This document shows positions 38,950 through 39,062 of a stretch of 39,062 nucleotides of DNA, piece after piece. Each line of letters starts with the position of its first letter. Within the stretch, counting starts at the first letter, position 1. The notes beneath the pieces were generated by a model, which was not told the DNA's origin, searched no databases, and saw only the letters and a program-made list of their open reading frames with translations. The stretch spans positions 1 through 39,062 of the IMG/VR virus record IMGVR_UViG_3300042934_000739; one strand, written 5' to 3'. The position numbers and the translations under genes were made by a program. Source of the DNA: a virus.

Positions 38950-39062
38950 CTCATTAGTACGCATTATTTTTTGTCTCTAAAAAGGTAAATCAGGTTCATA
39001 CTTAGTATAAGGATACTCTTTCAATTCCTCTTCAAAGACCTTCCTCCAAGGATGATTTTCAT
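38936..39062. repeat. Terminal direct repeat, right copy
   Basis: Identical to bases 1-127. Removing one copy gives a circle of 38,935 bp. It holds the last part of the HEPN gene only as a duplicate. Confidence 0.95.

Noticed and set aside
1-39062. CRISPR arrays, tRNA genes, rRNA genes, insertion sequences, retroelement diversity cassettes
   Set aside because: I found no regularly spaced repeats, cloverleaf-like sequences, transposases with flanking repeats, or reverse transcriptase in reading the window; small tRNA-like elements cannot be fully excluded by eye.

Overview
The window is the complete genome of a temperate, contractile-tailed (PBSX/Xkd-type) bacteriophage of a low-GC Firmicute, most likely from the Clostridia. 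The host call rests on the AT-rich sequence, strong AAGGAGG-type ribosome sites, Xkd-family tail genes, a Bacillus/Clostridium-type LexA box and clostridial-looking small proteins. The first 127 bases are repeated exactly at the end (38936-39062). That length equals a common assembler k-mer, so I read the molecule as a circular contig of 38,935 bp cut at an arbitrary point, with the integrase end and the HEPN gene adjacent across the junction.

Layout. (1) Lysogeny block, + strand, 34326-38928: an XRE repressor overlapping an ImmA/IrrE-type metallopeptidase, then two cargo genes (DEDDh exonuclease-BRCT; a seven-helix membrane protein), then a large serine integrase with a probable attP just after it. 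(2) Across the junction, - strand: a HEPN-type (TIGR02391-like) protein and a LexA-controlled 90-aa protein. (3) 1776-3488, -: a three-gene unit of unknown function with its own promoter and terminator, placed after the lysis genes like a moron (accessory cargo). (4) Late region, - strand, about 25307 down to 3606. In transcription order it holds a Cys-rich peptide, a mini tyrosine recombinase, an HTH protein, a metallopeptidase, an HNH-P-loop fusion, small and large terminase, portal, protease, HK97 capsid, head-tail connectors, tail sheath and tube, frameshifted tail chaperone, tape measure, LysM protein, hub, baseplate, fibre, holin and endolysin. (5) Early region, - strand, 34154 to 25421: a zinc ribbon, small proteins, a Cro-like protein, a DnaD-type initiator with a probable internal origin, a PcfK/AcrIIA9-like protein with PcfJ, DUF3102, MazG, a DNA methyltransferase, a DUF4406 protein and a sigma-region-4-like regulator. 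One small gene at 32833-33057 runs against this operon.

How it works together. A near-perfect early promoter (TTGACA-17-TATAAT) faces the repressor promoter across a region with three related 17-bp repeats, the likely operators. The last early gene looks like a late-gene activator and is followed by a terminator before the late genes. Strong hairpins follow the capsid and tail-tube genes and probably tune stoichiometry. Accessory genes (HEPN protein, three-gene unit, exonuclease-BRCT, membrane protein, AcrIIA9-like protein) cluster mostly around the attachment site and are the best places to look for new biology.
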